Source: Candidatus Saccharimonadota bacterium (lineage in GTDB: Bacteria; Patescibacteriota; Saccharimonadia; Saccharimonadales; Saccharimonadaceae). From it: a stretch of DNA of 64,000 nt. The position numbers were made by a program, and so were the translations under genes. Numbering within the stretch: position 1 is the first letter of the stretch; each line of letters opens with the position of its first letter. This document shows positions 46,668 through 55,180 of this stretch, in pieces. The notes under the pieces are model-generated. The model searched no databases, was not told where the DNA came from, and saw nothing but the letters and a program-made list of their open reading frames with translations. Location of the stretch: positions 1 through 64,000 of the forward strand of contig JAQBRR010000001.1 in assembly GCA_028286365.1 (NCBI GenBank). The letters run 5' to 3'.

Positions 46668-47552
46668 CTACTCGGACGAGCCAGCTTCGGAGGAATTTTG
46701 ACTTGCATCTTGTCCAGCTTCAACAACGGAGTTCATAGCTCCGTACAACTGTAGTGTTTCAACCATTCTTGAGCGATTTGGGTATGTATCAAGGTTGTAT
46801 TCGGGAGACCATTGAGCAGGCATCTCTACACCGATAGAACGTAAAACATCTGTGTCCCTAGTAGAAAGCCTATTAAGGTCGTCACGGGCTGATTTCTCGG
46901 ATACCACGTCGAAAACTCTCACAAGGATGGTTTTTGGTTCTCTGTTAGCGTCATTTGCGCCACGAATACGAGTCACAACGCTTTGCTCAAAGTATACTGG
47001 CTGTCCATTCAACATGCCCTTGTATATTTTTTTAATAACACCCTCGACTATATCGGTACGCAAAACTTTTGCGTTAGTGGCGTGTAGCAAACCTGTAATC
47101 ATAACATTTGTTTGCTCTGGGTCGTCTACGGTCTCACTATATGGCTCACTATTATCGTGGAGAGTTTTATATTCTTCCTCAGTTAAATTATCGCCAGGAA
47201 AACGTACGTCATTTAAGTTATAGCCAGCCACGATGTTTAAGCTGGCGAAGCCTTCGTATTCGGGCTGAGCCTGCTTACGTCTAATACTATCTAAATTGCC
47301 CTTTAAGTGCTGTTGGAGTTTCTCTGCATCCTGCTGAGAGCCTAACATTGTAGCAAGACTATTCAATAGCTCGCTTTGGTTAGCTGGCTGTTCAACAGTT
47401 ACTTCCGTTGGTTCCAGAACCCAGCTCCGTGCAACTTCATTAACATAACGCAGCGCTTCATTGATAACGGCCGCTTCTTTGTTAAAGCCTACTTCAGCTT
47501 TTCCTACAGGTCGCTGTGGTTGGTCTGGTAGTGGAGGTTGTTGTTGGTTCAT
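46668..47552 (-). CDS. Soluble protein of unknown function upstream of the pilus region
   Basis: 294 residues. The N-terminus is Pro/Gln-rich and the rest is mixed alpha/beta, with no TM segment or signal peptide. I see no family motif. A TAAAAT box and A-rich sequence precede the ATG and no Shine-Dalgarno is visible. It ends with a Ser/Glu-rich tail (DASQNSSEAGSSE). It diverges from ychF and lies 73 nt above the surface-protein gene. Confidence 0.65.
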   Translation of the reverse strand: MNQQQPPLPDQPQRPVGKAEVGFNKEAAVINEALRYVNEVARSWVLEPTEVTVEQPANQSELLNSLATMLGSQQDAEKLQQHLKGNLDSIRRKQAQPEYEGFASLNIVAGYNLNDVRFPGDNLTEEEYKTLHDNSEPYSETVDDPEQTNVMITGLLHATNAKVLRTDIVEGVIKKIYKGMLNGQPVYFEQSVVTRIRGANDANREPKTILVRVFDVVSEKSARDDLNRLSTRDTDVLRSIGVEMPAQWSPEYNLDTYPNRSRMVETLQLYGAMNSVVEAGQDASQNSSEAGSSE

Positions 47553-47645
47553 ATTTTTATTTATTTTAGTACTCTATGGTTTGCACTATAGCAAATTTAT
47601 CCTATTTTATCAATACTCACCTCTGTTATGGTACAATGATTAAGT

Positions 47646-48722
47646 ATGAGTTTATCTATCGGTATCGTTGGCCTACCTAATGTCGGTAAATCGACATTAT
47701 TTAATGCGCTAACAAATAATGATATTTTGGCCGCTAATTACCCATTCGCCACGATCGAGCCAAATACTGGTATTGTTGCTGTCCCTGACCCTCGTTTGCA
47801 GGTACTCGCAGATCTTTATAAGTCATCAAAGGTAATCCCCGCGACCGTTACGTTCGTTGATATTGCCGGCCTCGTTGCTGGTGCGAGTAAGGGTGAAGGC
47901 CTTGGTAATAAATTCCTCGCGAACATCCGTCAGTGCGATGCCATTGTTCATATCGTTCGCGCCTTTGATAACGACGACATCGTTCACGTCGAGGAACGCA
48001 TCGACCCTAAAGCCGACATTGAGATTATTAATACCGAACTGATCCTTGCCGATATCCAGACAATCGAAACGCGCCTACCCAAGGTTATTAAAGAATCAAA
48101 AGCCATCCCAGCCTCGCGCGCTGCTGCCGAATACCTCCAAGAATTACTCAATCATTTGAACGCTGGTACGCCACTCTCTGCCCTGCCGTCACTCAAGCAA
48201 GAATACGTCAGCGACCTACATCTACTCACCGCCAAGCCTGTTATATATGTCTTCAATGTCGACGAAAATACACTCGTTGATGAGGCTAAAAAGGCAGAAC
48301 TAACAGCACTTGTCTCTCCTGCCCGAACAATATTTGTATGCGCTCAGTTAGAGGACGAAATTAAAGGATTAACAGAGGCAGATGCTACCGAACTACTCGA
48401 AAGTTACGGCGTTAAAGAGACTGGACTTGGCCAAATGATCCATGCTGCCTACGATATTCTCGGCCTTCAAAGCTACCTCACCGCAGGGACCGATGAAGTC
48501 CGTGCCTGGACAATCAAAAAAGGTGCTACTGCCCCACAGGCAGCTGGTGTCATTCATGGTGATTTCGAACGTGGCTTTATCGCAGCCGCTATTGTCGACT
48601 ACGATGACCTCATTTCAGCAGGTTCAGAAACTGCCGCTAAATCACTCGGCAAAATGCGTACTGAGGGCAAAGAGTACGTCATGCGTCCAGGCGACATTGT
48701 CGAGTTCCGTTTCAACGTTTAA
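47646..48722 (+). CDS. ychF: YchF/OLA1-family ribosome-associated GTPase/ATPase
   Basis: 358 residues of the Obg-related YchF family. The P-loop [11 protein letters not shown] is at 8-18, [20 protein letters not shown] is the G3/switch region, a coiled-coil insert follows, and the TGS domain ends the protein ([23 protein letters not shown], then [10 protein letters not shown]). In place of the NKxD specificity motif it reads NVDE, the change that makes YchF prefer ATP. It binds ribosomes. The ATG follows TACAAT (47632-47637) by 8 nt with no Shine-Dalgarno, so it is probably leaderless. Confidence 0.96.
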   Translation: MSLSIGIVGLPNVGKSTLFNALTNNDILAANYPFATIEPNTGIVAVPDPRLQVLADLYKSSKVIPATVTFVDIAGLVAGASKGEGLGNKFLANIRQCDAIVHIVRAFDNDDIVHVEERIDPKADIEIINTELILADIQTIETRLPKVIKESKAIPASRAAAEYLQELLNHLNAGTPLSALPSLKQEYVSDLHLLTAKPVIYVFNVDENTLVDEAKKAELTALVSPARTIFVCAQLEDEIKGLTEADATELLESYGVKETGLGQMIHAAYDILGLQSYLTAGTDEVRAWTIKKGATAPQAAGVIHGDFERGFIAAAIVDYDDLISAGSETAAKSLGKMRTEGKEYVMRPGDIVEFRFNV

Positions 48723-48743
48723 TCAACTAAGAAGCTAAGAATA

Positions 48744-49319
48744 TTATTTTTGCTTGTGAAAGAATTTTTCAACATGCAAAATATTGTGTCCACCGTTTGA
48801 CTGAGAGGTCGTGTCGGGCAAAGTGACTACCAATGGCTGATTCGATGGTCCTGGATCGCCCAATATATAGGCAGGGTTACCTGATATGAGTAGTTCAATG
48901 AAGTATGTGCCATCGGCAGCATTACTGATAGTTTGATCGTAGTGTCCAGGACCTGTGACGAGTACTGCTCCGAATGATTGTTGATAGTTCAAGGCCGCAT
49001 CAACCAAAGCCTGCGTTGCGCCATTGGCAAGTACGTAATCAAACTGCACCCTGACACTGTTACCTGCCGATACATCGACGGTGACGTTTGATATTTCAGC
49101 TTCCGCACTAGAAGAAATTGGCACGCCGTTATTTGGCCCTCCCTTCGCGTAGCTGTTATTTATGACAGCAAATGTACAGACACCAATGGTAACAAGGGTT
49201 AGCGCGGCTAGAATTATCTTAGTCGGCTTACTTATAATCTTTTTCTTGGCGTTTACTTTGTTACTAGCCTTGGTTGTGTTCTTTACGGGTTTTTTTGTTT
49301 TAGTGATAACTTTATTCAT
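48744..49319 (-). CDS. Secreted or membrane-anchored protein of unknown function
   Basis: 191 residues. A very Lys-rich cytoplasmic tip (TKTKKPVKNTTKASNKVNAK) is followed by one hydrophobic segment (about 33-53) and an extracytoplasmic beta-type domain containing YDQTISNAADGTYFIELLI. No family recognised. TATAAC (49326-49331) lies 6 nt before the ATG with no Shine-Dalgarno (leaderless candidate). The gene is convergent with ychF, 21 nt apart, without a clear terminator. Confidence 0.7.
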   Translation of the reverse strand: MNKVITKTKKPVKNTTKASNKVNAKKKIISKPTKIILAALTLVTIGVCTFAVINNSYAKGGPNNGVPISSSAEAEISNVTVDVSAGNSVRVQFDYVLANGATQALVDAALNYQQSFGAVLVTGPGHYDQTISNAADGTYFIELLISGNPAYILGDPGPSNQPLVVTLPDTTSQSNGGHNILHVEKFFHKQK

Positions 49320-49439
49320 AGCTCTGTTATATCACTTGTGCTAATAAAAAGTAAGTACCGCCCTACTCCAAACCTACAATCTAATTAGTACCAATAATTT
49401 CTCAGTAGACATTTCGCCGCTAACCTTAAATTTAGCTGA

Positions 49440-49458
49440 GCAGAGGTCCGTCCTCTGC
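49440..49458. terminator. Hairpin downstream of tlyA
   Basis: GCAGAGG and CCTCTGC form a 7-bp perfect stem with a 5-base loop, about 80 nt below the tlyA stop. There is no T-run on either side, so it is at best a weak terminator or processing stem for the rpsF-tlyA operon. Confidence 0.35.
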
Positions 49459-49537
49459 AGAGTACAATTCAGTGGATTCGTCAAATTCACGTTAGAAAGT
49501 ACGAGTTGTCAGATTTAAGAATAGACCTAGAGAAAAA

Positions 49538-50260
49538 TTATTTAATGGGCTTCAGTAGGTAAAAGCGCTCTTGGTTGCCTTTGGCGCCAGCGACGTCACT
49601 GTCGCGTTTGTCGACGATCACGAATAGGTTCTTGGCCCAGATTTCGAAATCCTTGAGGATTTGGCGGCGGATTGAATCGTTCTTGATGATACCTTTGTTG
49701 GTTTGATCCTTACCTGCCTCGAACTGCGGCTTTACCATCGCAACAACTTGTGTGTCGGGACTCGATAAATTCTCGTGCAGGTGTGGCAAGATGTCGCGTA
49801 GGCTAATAAATGACACGTCGATAACGATAATGTCGGGCATTTTCTTCAAATGAAAGTCTCGAATGTCGGTTTTCTCGTGTAGTTCAATCTGTGGATTGCG
49901 TCGAAGCGATGGATGTAGTTGATCAGTACCCACATCAACAGCATAGACTTTTTTAGCGCCATTTTTGAGTGAAAAATCAGTAAATCCGCCAGTACTACTA
50001 CCGACATCCAGGACTACTTTGCCGCCAAAATCTAATTTTAGTACTTCGGCGACGGATGCTAACTTTAGCCCCGCCCTACTAACATACTGAGTCTCGGCCA
50101 TCAGCTTGATGACTGAATCAGGACGCACGAATAGACCCGGTTTGGTCATGACGCGACCATCAACCGTGACTTTGCCCATCTTGATCCAGCTTTCCGCCTG
50201 GGAACGTGTCGCGGTCAGGCCGCGTTCGGTCATGACCATATCCAAGCGCTGCTTGGTCAT
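49538..50260 (-). CDS. tlyA: TlyA/hemolysin-A-family rRNA 2'-O-methyltransferase
   Basis: 240 residues from ATG 50260 (MTKQRLDMVM). The S4 RNA-binding domain (about 3-62) is followed by an FtsJ/RrmJ-like SAM methyltransferase with VLDVGSSTGGFTDFSL (motif I), VYAVDVGTDQLH and DIIVIDVSFISLRDILP. TlyA enzymes methylate 16S and 23S rRNA, which also gives capreomycin sensitivity. The start is 10 nt after efp with AGGAA upstream. Longer in-frame starts would lie inside efp and are rejected. Last gene of the rpsF operon. Confidence 0.92.
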   Translation of the reverse strand: MTKQRLDMVMTERGLTATRSQAESWIKMGKVTVDGRVMTKPGLFVRPDSVIKLMAETQYVSRAGLKLASVAEVLKLDFGGKVVLDVGSSTGGFTDFSLKNGAKKVYAVDVGTDQLHPSLRRNPQIELHEKTDIRDFHLKKMPDIIVIDVSFISLRDILPHLHENLSSPDTQVVAMVKPQFEAGKDQTNKGIIKNDSIRRQILKDFEIWAKNLFVIVDKRDSDVAGAKGNQERFYLLKPIK

Positions 50261-50270
50261 CAGTGAATTC

Positions 50271-50843
50271 CTACGCTTTCTTTCGTTCGCGGTATTCGCC
50301 AGAGGTTGTATCGACAGAGATAACATCACCAGTCTTGATGAATGAAGGAACCTTTACGACGAGACCAGTTTCGAGCGTTGCATCCTTTAGGACGCTACTG
50401 GTTGTATCACCTTTGGTAATACTCTCAGCGTAGGTTACTTCTAGATAGACGTTCTTGGGTAGTTCAACGTTAGTAATAATACCGTCAAATGACTGCAGGC
50501 TGAGGCCTTCGCCTTCCTTTAAATATCCTGCTGAATCTTCAACCAAATCGGATGATAATTCGAACTGCTCGAATGACTCTGGATCCATGAAGTGGTAACT
50601 GGTGCCGTCGCTGTACAGATACTGCACACTACGACTTGTAACGTCTGCAGAGTCAATCTTCTCCTGACCTTTGAAAGTCTTTGGAATGACGCTGCCATCG
50701 ATTAGGTTCTTTAACTTTACGTTCACAATACTACCGCCACGTCCCATAACCTTTTGGTTATAGTCGGTTACGCGAAATGGCTTGCCGTCAATTTGAACGA
50801 CGACGCCTTTTTTCAGATCGGTTGGCGAATAATAACCAGCCAT
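50271..50843 (-). CDS. efp: Elongation factor P
   Basis: 190 residues with all three OB/KOW domains. It relieves ribosome stalling at polyproline, and the proline-rich stalk of the LPXTG protein in this window would need it. The loop that carries the modified residue reads MGRGGS, with Arg35 in the place of E. coli Lys34. Arg at the tip is known in the EarP/rhamnosylated class, though other parts of that class signature are not checked and no earP, epmA or ymfI is in the window. It lies 4 nt below rpsR. Confidence 0.95.
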   Translation of the reverse strand: MAGYYSPTDLKKGVVVQIDGKPFRVTDYNQKVMGRGGSIVNVKLKNLIDGSVIPKTFKGQEKIDSADVTSRSVQYLYSDGTSYHFMDPESFEQFELSSDLVEDSAGYLKEGEGLSLQSFDGIITNVELPKNVYLEVTYAESITKGDTTSSVLKDATLETGLVVKVPSFIKTGDVISVDTTSGEYRERKKA

Positions 50844-50847
50844 CTAA

Positions 50848-51051
50848 CTATCCCTGAGTTACGAATGGTAGCAGCGCAAGGTGACGTGCACGCTTGATAG
50901 CAACCGCTAGTTGACGCTGTTGTTTCGCACTTAGGCCAGTCTTGCCAATTGGCTCGATTTGACCGTAAATGTTAATGAATCGTTGTAGCACTTTGACGTC
51001 TTTGTAGTCAAAGAATGCTGGGGTGTCTTTTTTAAATCTCTTTATAGCCAT
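50848..51051 (-). CDS. rpsR: 30S ribosomal protein S18
   Basis: 67 residues from [18 protein letters not shown], with the conserved [23 protein letters not shown] core (positions 43-65). ATG 51051 has AGGAGAA upstream; a longer in-frame start lies inside ssb and is rejected. S18 partners S6 on the platform of the small subunit. In many bacteria rplI (L9) follows; here efp follows directly. Confidence 0.95.
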   Translation of the reverse strand: MAIKRFKKDTPAFFDYKDVKVLQRFINIYGQIEPIGKTGLSAKQQRQLAVAIKRARHLALLPFVTQG

Positions 51052-51061
51052 AATATTTCTC

Positions 51062-51499
51062 CTAGAATGGGATCTCACTTAAATCAATAGGTTTGTCGTC
51101 GATATCTTCGATAACGACATCTTCGCTTTTCTTGCTTGGTGCGCTTGGGCGTGGTGCAGCTGATGAACCAGCGTTGTCGCTAGGACCATCAAGGAAGGTA
51201 ACATCAGTTGCGGTTACTTCAACGCGGCTGCGCTTTTTACCAGTTTCTTTGTCGTCCCAGCTGTCCTGGCGCAATCGTCCTTGGACTAATACGCGGCGGC
51301 CCTTGGCTAGGTACTGCACGACTAATTCGCCGAGTTTTTCCCAGGCTGTTACTTCAAAGAAATCTGCAGCGTCGCTATCACCACCACGGTCGACGGCAAT
51401 GCTAAAGCTAGCGATTGTTTTGCCACTACTGGTTGAGCGCTGTTCAGGATCACGAGTTAGGCGACCCATCAGGATTACTTGGTTAATACTTTTTGCCAT
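51062..51499 (-). CDS. ssb: Single-stranded DNA-binding protein
   Basis: 145 residues: an N-terminal OB fold (about 1-105, [21 protein letters not shown]), a short disordered Ser/Pro/Ala linker and the acidic tip DLSEIPF that docks repair and replication partners. Ribosome binding site GAGGAG. It is part of rpsF-ssb-rpsR-efp-tlyA, the usual location of ssb. Confidence 0.96.
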   Translation of the reverse strand: MAKSINQVILMGRLTRDPEQRSTSSGKTIASFSIAVDRGGDSDAADFFEVTAWEKLGELVVQYLAKGRRVLVQGRLRQDSWDDKETGKKRSRVEVTATDVTFLDGPSDNAGSSAAPRPSAPSKKSEDVVIEDIDDKPIDLSEIPF

Positions 51500-51504
51500 T
51501 AGAC

Positions 51505-51897
51505 CTACTCCTCTTCTTTATTATCACGAGAATGACGACGATCTTCAATATCATCATCGTTAGATGTGCGGTTTTTAGCAGCAATTGCTTGCTCTTCGAG
51601 GGCTTTGCGGCCTTTTTCGTCAACGGTAACTAACAGGTAACGTAGGACTTCTTCGGTAATGTTTAGCGTGTTACTGATCTTTAGTAGTGCGTCAGCTGGA
51701 AGCTTTACTTCAAAGTATACGTACACACCGAAGTCTTGCTTCTTGATTGTGTACATGAGCTTTTTCTTGCCCCAGTTGTCTTCAACAGTGATTGTACCAC
51801 CGTTAACTTTAATAAGATCGCGTACTTTCGCAAGTGGCGCGTCGATGTCGACCTCTAGGTCGGGGTGGATCAGAACGGTTAGTTCGTAATCTTTCAT
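51505..51897 (-). CDS. rpsF: 30S ribosomal protein S6
   Basis: 130 residues from MKDYELTVLIHPDLEVD. ATG 51897 is chosen for AGGAGG upstream; the extra upstream codons do not match S6. The ~25-residue C-terminal tail is highly charged (SNDDDIEDRRHSRDNKEEE), longer than in short S6 proteins and rich in acidic residues, as in those that are glutamylated. First gene of the operon, read from the promoter at 51969-51997. Confidence 0.95.
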   Translation of the reverse strand: MKDYELTVLIHPDLEVDIDAPLAKVRDLIKVNGGTITVEDNWGKKKLMYTIKKQDFGVYVYFEVKLPADALLKISNTLNITEEVLRYLLVTVDEKGRKALEEQAIAAKNRTSNDDDIEDRRHSRDNKEEE

Positions 51898-51968
51898 TTT
51901 AGATTTCCTCCTCTGGAATCCATTATGGATGCTTGTCTCGCTGGACAAGCCGAGTTGATAACCCTTTG

Positions 51969-51997
51969 ATTATAGCCGATTTGTGTGGATAAGTCTA
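51969..51997 (-). promoter_or_regulatory. rpsF operon promoter with a DnaA-box-like sequence in the spacer
   Basis: TAGACT (51992-51997), 17 bases, perfect TATAAT (51969-51974) on the minus strand. The spacer and last -35 base contain TTATCCACA (51984-51992), an exact DnaA-box consensus. It could link expression of ssb and ribosomal proteins to DnaA, or be chance. Confidence 0.75.
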
Positions 51998-52048
51998 GCG
52001 TAAAAGTCTTCTTTGACTTTGGCGATTATGTTAGCCCGTAAGCTTACT

Positions 52049-53095
52049 TTAGCCCAGATAAATGGTGTTTTCGTCTTCAACCACCACTGGAGGCTTTGGC
52101 CTGTCGTTAACTACAATTGGCTGAGCCGGTTTGGTCTGAACATCCGCCGATGGATTATGGGTATCAGCGGTGTTGCCCGCGCCTATCTTCTGTACGACTT
52201 CTGACATAGTATAGTGTACAAACTGCTCACCCAAACCAGTAAGCACATAGAGTTTCCCGTCATCGAATGCGGACGTATAGGCTTTTGATTGCGAGTAGCC
52301 ACGTGCATTCTTGGGAGCTTTCGGCTGTGGTATAAAGTTGCCATCATAGTCTGTAGGCCTGTGCTGTCTAATAATATGGCCCATTGAAAGCTCATCAATA
52401 TAGAGTTTAAAAAGGTCTGATTGTGCAGAGTCCTCTCTCGGCAAGTTAACGTCACCGCCATTATCTATACCATTCATTGAGAACCAAATATCTCGACGAC
52501 TGATGCCCTGATTATTGTTATATATGGCCTTAATGACTTTGAAATGTCCTTCTGAGTAGACATCAATCCAATTAACAAACGTGTGTATGACATCGTCAGT
52601 TGTTATTTGTACTCCAGCTGCGTTAATAAGTAGATTTCTTATTAGAAGCCTCTTATCTTCGCTCTCTGCGGCAGACCAGTCACGAAAACACTTCTTCAAT
52701 AGTGCTAGGTAATCCTCACTCTCGAGTCGGTTGATCACATGCTCATCTTGAAGATCAAGCTTCTCTAAAACCTCGACTAAAGTTGCGCCTATTTCACGCA
52801 TCTCGTCAGCCTGTAGCTTGAGCCAAACATTGATCAGCTGGTTTATCTTATCTTGATCTTGCTGAGACTTAAATGTCATCAAACCACCTAAAGCACCCCC
52901 AGCAGTATTACCGGCTAGTTCTCCCAAATCACCGCCAGGAGCTCCCCCAATCTGAGTACCCAACGTTCTACCGATGGCAGATGTTGTACTGCTAAAGATT
53001 GCAGCCATTAACTGCATGAAGGCAGGTCCGTTACCCTTATGGAGTTCTGTATTTAGTTCGCTCTCCAGGTTAGTGTCTTGTAGAGTGGTGGCCAT
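52049..53095 (-). CDS. Unknown protein with Gly-rich N-terminal segment (defence-island neighbour)
   Basis: 348 residues. After an acidic start there is a segment rich in Gly and Ala (LGTQIGGAPGGDLGELAG; about 43-75) like those of proteins that insert in or wrap membranes. A helical middle (about 80-180) and a winged-helix-like region (GISRRDIWFSMNGIDNGG, about 195-215) follow. The C-terminal ~60 residues are Pro/Asn-rich. No family recognised. It begins 10 nt after the gene at 53106, and the two are probably one operon. Position beside DUF2726 and a restriction-modification pair suggests, but does not prove, a defence role. Confidence 0.65.
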   Translation of the reverse strand: MATTLQDTNLESELNTELHKGNGPAFMQLMAAIFSSTTSAIGRTLGTQIGGAPGGDLGELAGNTAGGALGGLMTFKSQQDQDKINQLINVWLKLQADEMREIGATLVEVLEKLDLQDEHVINRLESEDYLALLKKCFRDWSAAESEDKRLLIRNLLINAAGVQITTDDVIHTFVNWIDVYSEGHFKVIKAIYNNNQGISRRDIWFSMNGIDNGGDVNLPREDSAQSDLFKLYIDELSMGHIIRQHRPTDYDGNFIPQPKAPKNARGYSQSKAYTSAFDDGKLYVLTGLGEQFVHYTMSEVVQKIGAGNTADTHNPSADVQTKPAQPIVVNDRPKPPVVVEDENTIYLG

Positions 53096-53105
53096 TATCG
53101 CTTAT

Positions 53106-53675
53106 CTATTCTTCTTTAAGAGGAACGCCGAAGGCAGCGAGCCCTTCATCATTCTTCTGAAGCTGTTCGTTGCGAGCTGCGACTGCCTGTTGAACTGCGG
53201 TCTCGATGGCCTCATTTACTGCGCCAAGTTCACTATTAAGAGCACCTGCGTTTTGATTCATAAATTCCTTAATACGATTAAGCTGTGCGGGATCAGCTCC
53301 AACAATCTCAAAAGCAATCGTATCATCACCAACGCTCGTATCAACCCTTAACTGATTACTTGTAGACGGTTGAAGACCCAGTAATACACCGCTGCCACTG
53401 TAGGGAACTTCAAAACTGTAAATTGGTTCTACGATCTCTCGTTCTTCATCAAATATACTGTCGTATGCCTTTGATCGCTTCTCCCGTTGCCCAAGGCTCA
53501 CAAGTGAGTCCCAGTCAAGTTTTAGGGGTGTAAGTTGCATAGACCGTGCAAGTGTACCAGACTCAGCCTCTTCGAGCTCACCCTTGTTCATGCGCATGAC
53601 ACGCTTATACACGTCCCCTGCGCGTTGCTGTTGATATAAAACTATGTGATTTCCGCTAAATAATCGATCTTGCAT
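53106..53675 (-). CDS. Unknown acidic protein, partner of the 52049 gene
   Basis: 189 residues with no TM segment. The N-terminal half is mixed (LFSGNHIVLYQQQRAG; LTPLKLDWDSLVSLG) and the C-terminal third is a long amphipathic helix region (EAIETAVQQAVAARNEQLQ), suited to coiled-coil contacts. No family recognised. It has a strong ribosome binding site (AGGAGG). It is directly upstream of the Gly-rich protein gene, so a two-gene functional unit is likely. Confidence 0.65.
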   Translation of the reverse strand: MQDRLFSGNHIVLYQQQRAGDVYKRVMRMNKGELEEAESGTLARSMQLTPLKLDWDSLVSLGQREKRSKAYDSIFDEEREIVEPIYSFEVPYSGSGVLLGLQPSTSNQLRVDTSVGDDTIAFEIVGADPAQLNRIKEFMNQNAGALNSELGAVNEAIETAVQQAVAARNEQLQKNDEGLAAFGVPLKEE

Positions 53676-53790
53676 AAAATTTCCTCCTAGTTACATCGCA
53701 GCCTTTTCATCTTTTTGTGTTATAGCTGTTTACACTAGTATATGCCTGGCACTCTAGTTTGTCGAGTGCCAATTTGGAGACGTTGATACC

Positions 53791-54450
53791 TTATTCAAAC
53801 GGTATGTGCTCTTCTTTTAATTCCCGATACTCAACAACACTTCCTGGAGTCATTTTTAATACCTTCTGAGACGGTGCGCTGTTCAATTCCGTATTCACGT
53901 TGAACTCAACAAACTCGAGTGTTGGATGTACTTTTACAAGCTGGTACTTGTGGTCAACTGGATCAACCCGAGCCAATACGAATACATCGTTTGGTATTCC
54001 GACCCCCTTCAATGCTTTGCGTACTTCAGCCCACGACTTTGAACCCTTGAGGTCCTTGTTAATATGGCAGAGGATAGTTGTTGTATGCGGATAAGCTTTC
54101 TTAGAATTAAGCTTCGTCCTCTTCAAGAAATCGTCAACACCTTCACTGGAGTGAGTTTCAAGTGTAACTACCTCTATCTCCTGGACCTCTAAGATGTTAA
54201 AACTTTCCTTTTGAGGAACGATTCGCATCGTACGCACATCAGGTGTCTGTTCGTTTGGGTTAACAGGCTGTAGCCTATAGTTTTCACCATGGAGTTTATT
54301 CATCCCGATAACCATAATCGCGGTAGACATCATCTCATTAATTTGTTTACGCAAGGAATTATCAATCTCTTCACGTAATTTTCGATCGCCATGATACAAG
54401 ATGTTTGCTGGCGGATACCACACCTCATCAACTTCTATAATTTCGCTCAT
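53791..54450 (-). CDS. Uncharacterised alpha/beta protein
   Basis: 219 residues from ATG 54450 (MSEIIEVDEVWYPPANIL). The longer in-frame start is rejected because it would overlap TATAAT (54457-54462), which lies 6 nt before this ATG; the gene is thus a leaderless candidate. It is mixed alpha/beta with no TM segment. I see no known motif. It lies between two probable transcripts in the region next to the restriction-modification genes. Confidence 0.65.
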   Translation of the reverse strand: MSEIIEVDEVWYPPANILYHGDRKLREEIDNSLRKQINEMMSTAIMVIGMNKLHGENYRLQPVNPNEQTPDVRTMRIVPQKESFNILEVQEIEVVTLETHSSEGVDDFLKRTKLNSKKAYPHTTTILCHINKDLKGSKSWAEVRKALKGVGIPNDVFVLARVDPVDHKYQLVKVHPTLEFVEFNVNTELNSAPSQKVLKMTPGSVVEYRELKEEHIPFE

Positions 54451-54534
54451 AAGATCATTATAGTCCTGAGGCAACTAGTTACACACCTGCTCCAATACGG
54501 TCAGCCAAGTGGACTACAAGTGAAGGGTGCGATT

Positions 54535-55035
54535 TTAAGTCCTAGCAGCAACAGCTTCAAATGCTCGAGCGATTTCTTCGTCAGTTAAACCTGCAACATT
54601 ACGGAACCGTACCAATGGCAAACCAACGCCAGAAAGCATACGCTCAATTCCTTCATCACGAGCCCTTCGTTTGGTAGTATCGTGAGTAATATCATCCAAT
54701 TCGACTGCGTACATTGTTTTCATAGTCTTTTTGTCACACAAAATATAATCTACTGATGTCCGATTACTGCGTTGAAAAGCAGCCTTCCAATAACGACCCT
54801 TGGTTTGATTCTTTAAAAGCGCAGATAAATGGATTTGCGGAAAGACAAAATAACGATCCCCTGCTACTGAATTGAGTCTATGAAAAAAATCTGTCTCCCT
54901 CTCAGTCATAACAGACTCTTTGCGACTGTATTGATATACATCCGCTACTTTCTCACTCGGTCTAGCACGACTTCTAACTCCACTGACAATTACGATTACA
55001 AAAAGCACGACAACCAATAGTACTATGTAGTTCAT
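54535..55035 (-). CDS. Membrane-anchored DUF2726 protein (nuclease-like fold)
   Basis: 166 residues: one N-terminal TM segment (about 3-20), then a DUF2726-type domain with SVDYILCDKKTMKTMYAVELDD and RRARDEGIERMLSGVGLPLVR. The D...ExD pattern (VDYILCD; VELDD) resembles PD-(D/E)XK-like folds, as proposed for DUF2726. The substrate is unknown. TATAAT (55042-55047) lies 6 nt before the ATG, so the mRNA is probably leaderless. It diverges from the C5-methyltransferase. Confidence 0.75.
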   Translation of the reverse strand: MNYIVLLVVVLFVIVIVSGVRSRARPSEKVADVYQYSRKESVMTERETDFFHRLNSVAGDRYFVFPQIHLSALLKNQTKGRYWKAAFQRSNRTSVDYILCDKKTMKTMYAVELDDITHDTTKRRARDEGIERMLSGVGLPLVRFRNVAGLTDEEIARAFEAVAART

Positions 55036-55143
55036 AGTTAGATTATATCCTAGAAACAGGTTGTAATTGCATATGAAATAGCTGACGGTATTTATTGTTA
55101 ATACACGCTATATTTTAAAGTGTTATATGTTGTAATTAAAACT

Positions 55144-55170
55144 TTTTACTATATGATTTTTATAGTAAAA
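55144..55170. promoter_or_regulatory. Inverted repeat (possible operator) before the methyltransferase
   Basis: TTTTACTATA (55144-55153) and TATAGTAAAA (55161-55170) form a 10-bp perfect inverted repeat spaced by 7, ending 10 nt before the methyltransferase ATG. It overlaps the only -10-like boxes (TAAAAT 55166-55171, TAGTAT), so a protein bound here would block transcription. Confidence 0.55.
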
Positions 55171-55180
55171 TAGTATTAGC

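Noticed and set aside
44686-46726. Longer starts for pilM (44686) and the 617-residue surface protein (46726)
   Set aside because: These starts overlap the -10 box or the upstream gene; the later ATGs fit promoter spacing and the signal-anchor position.
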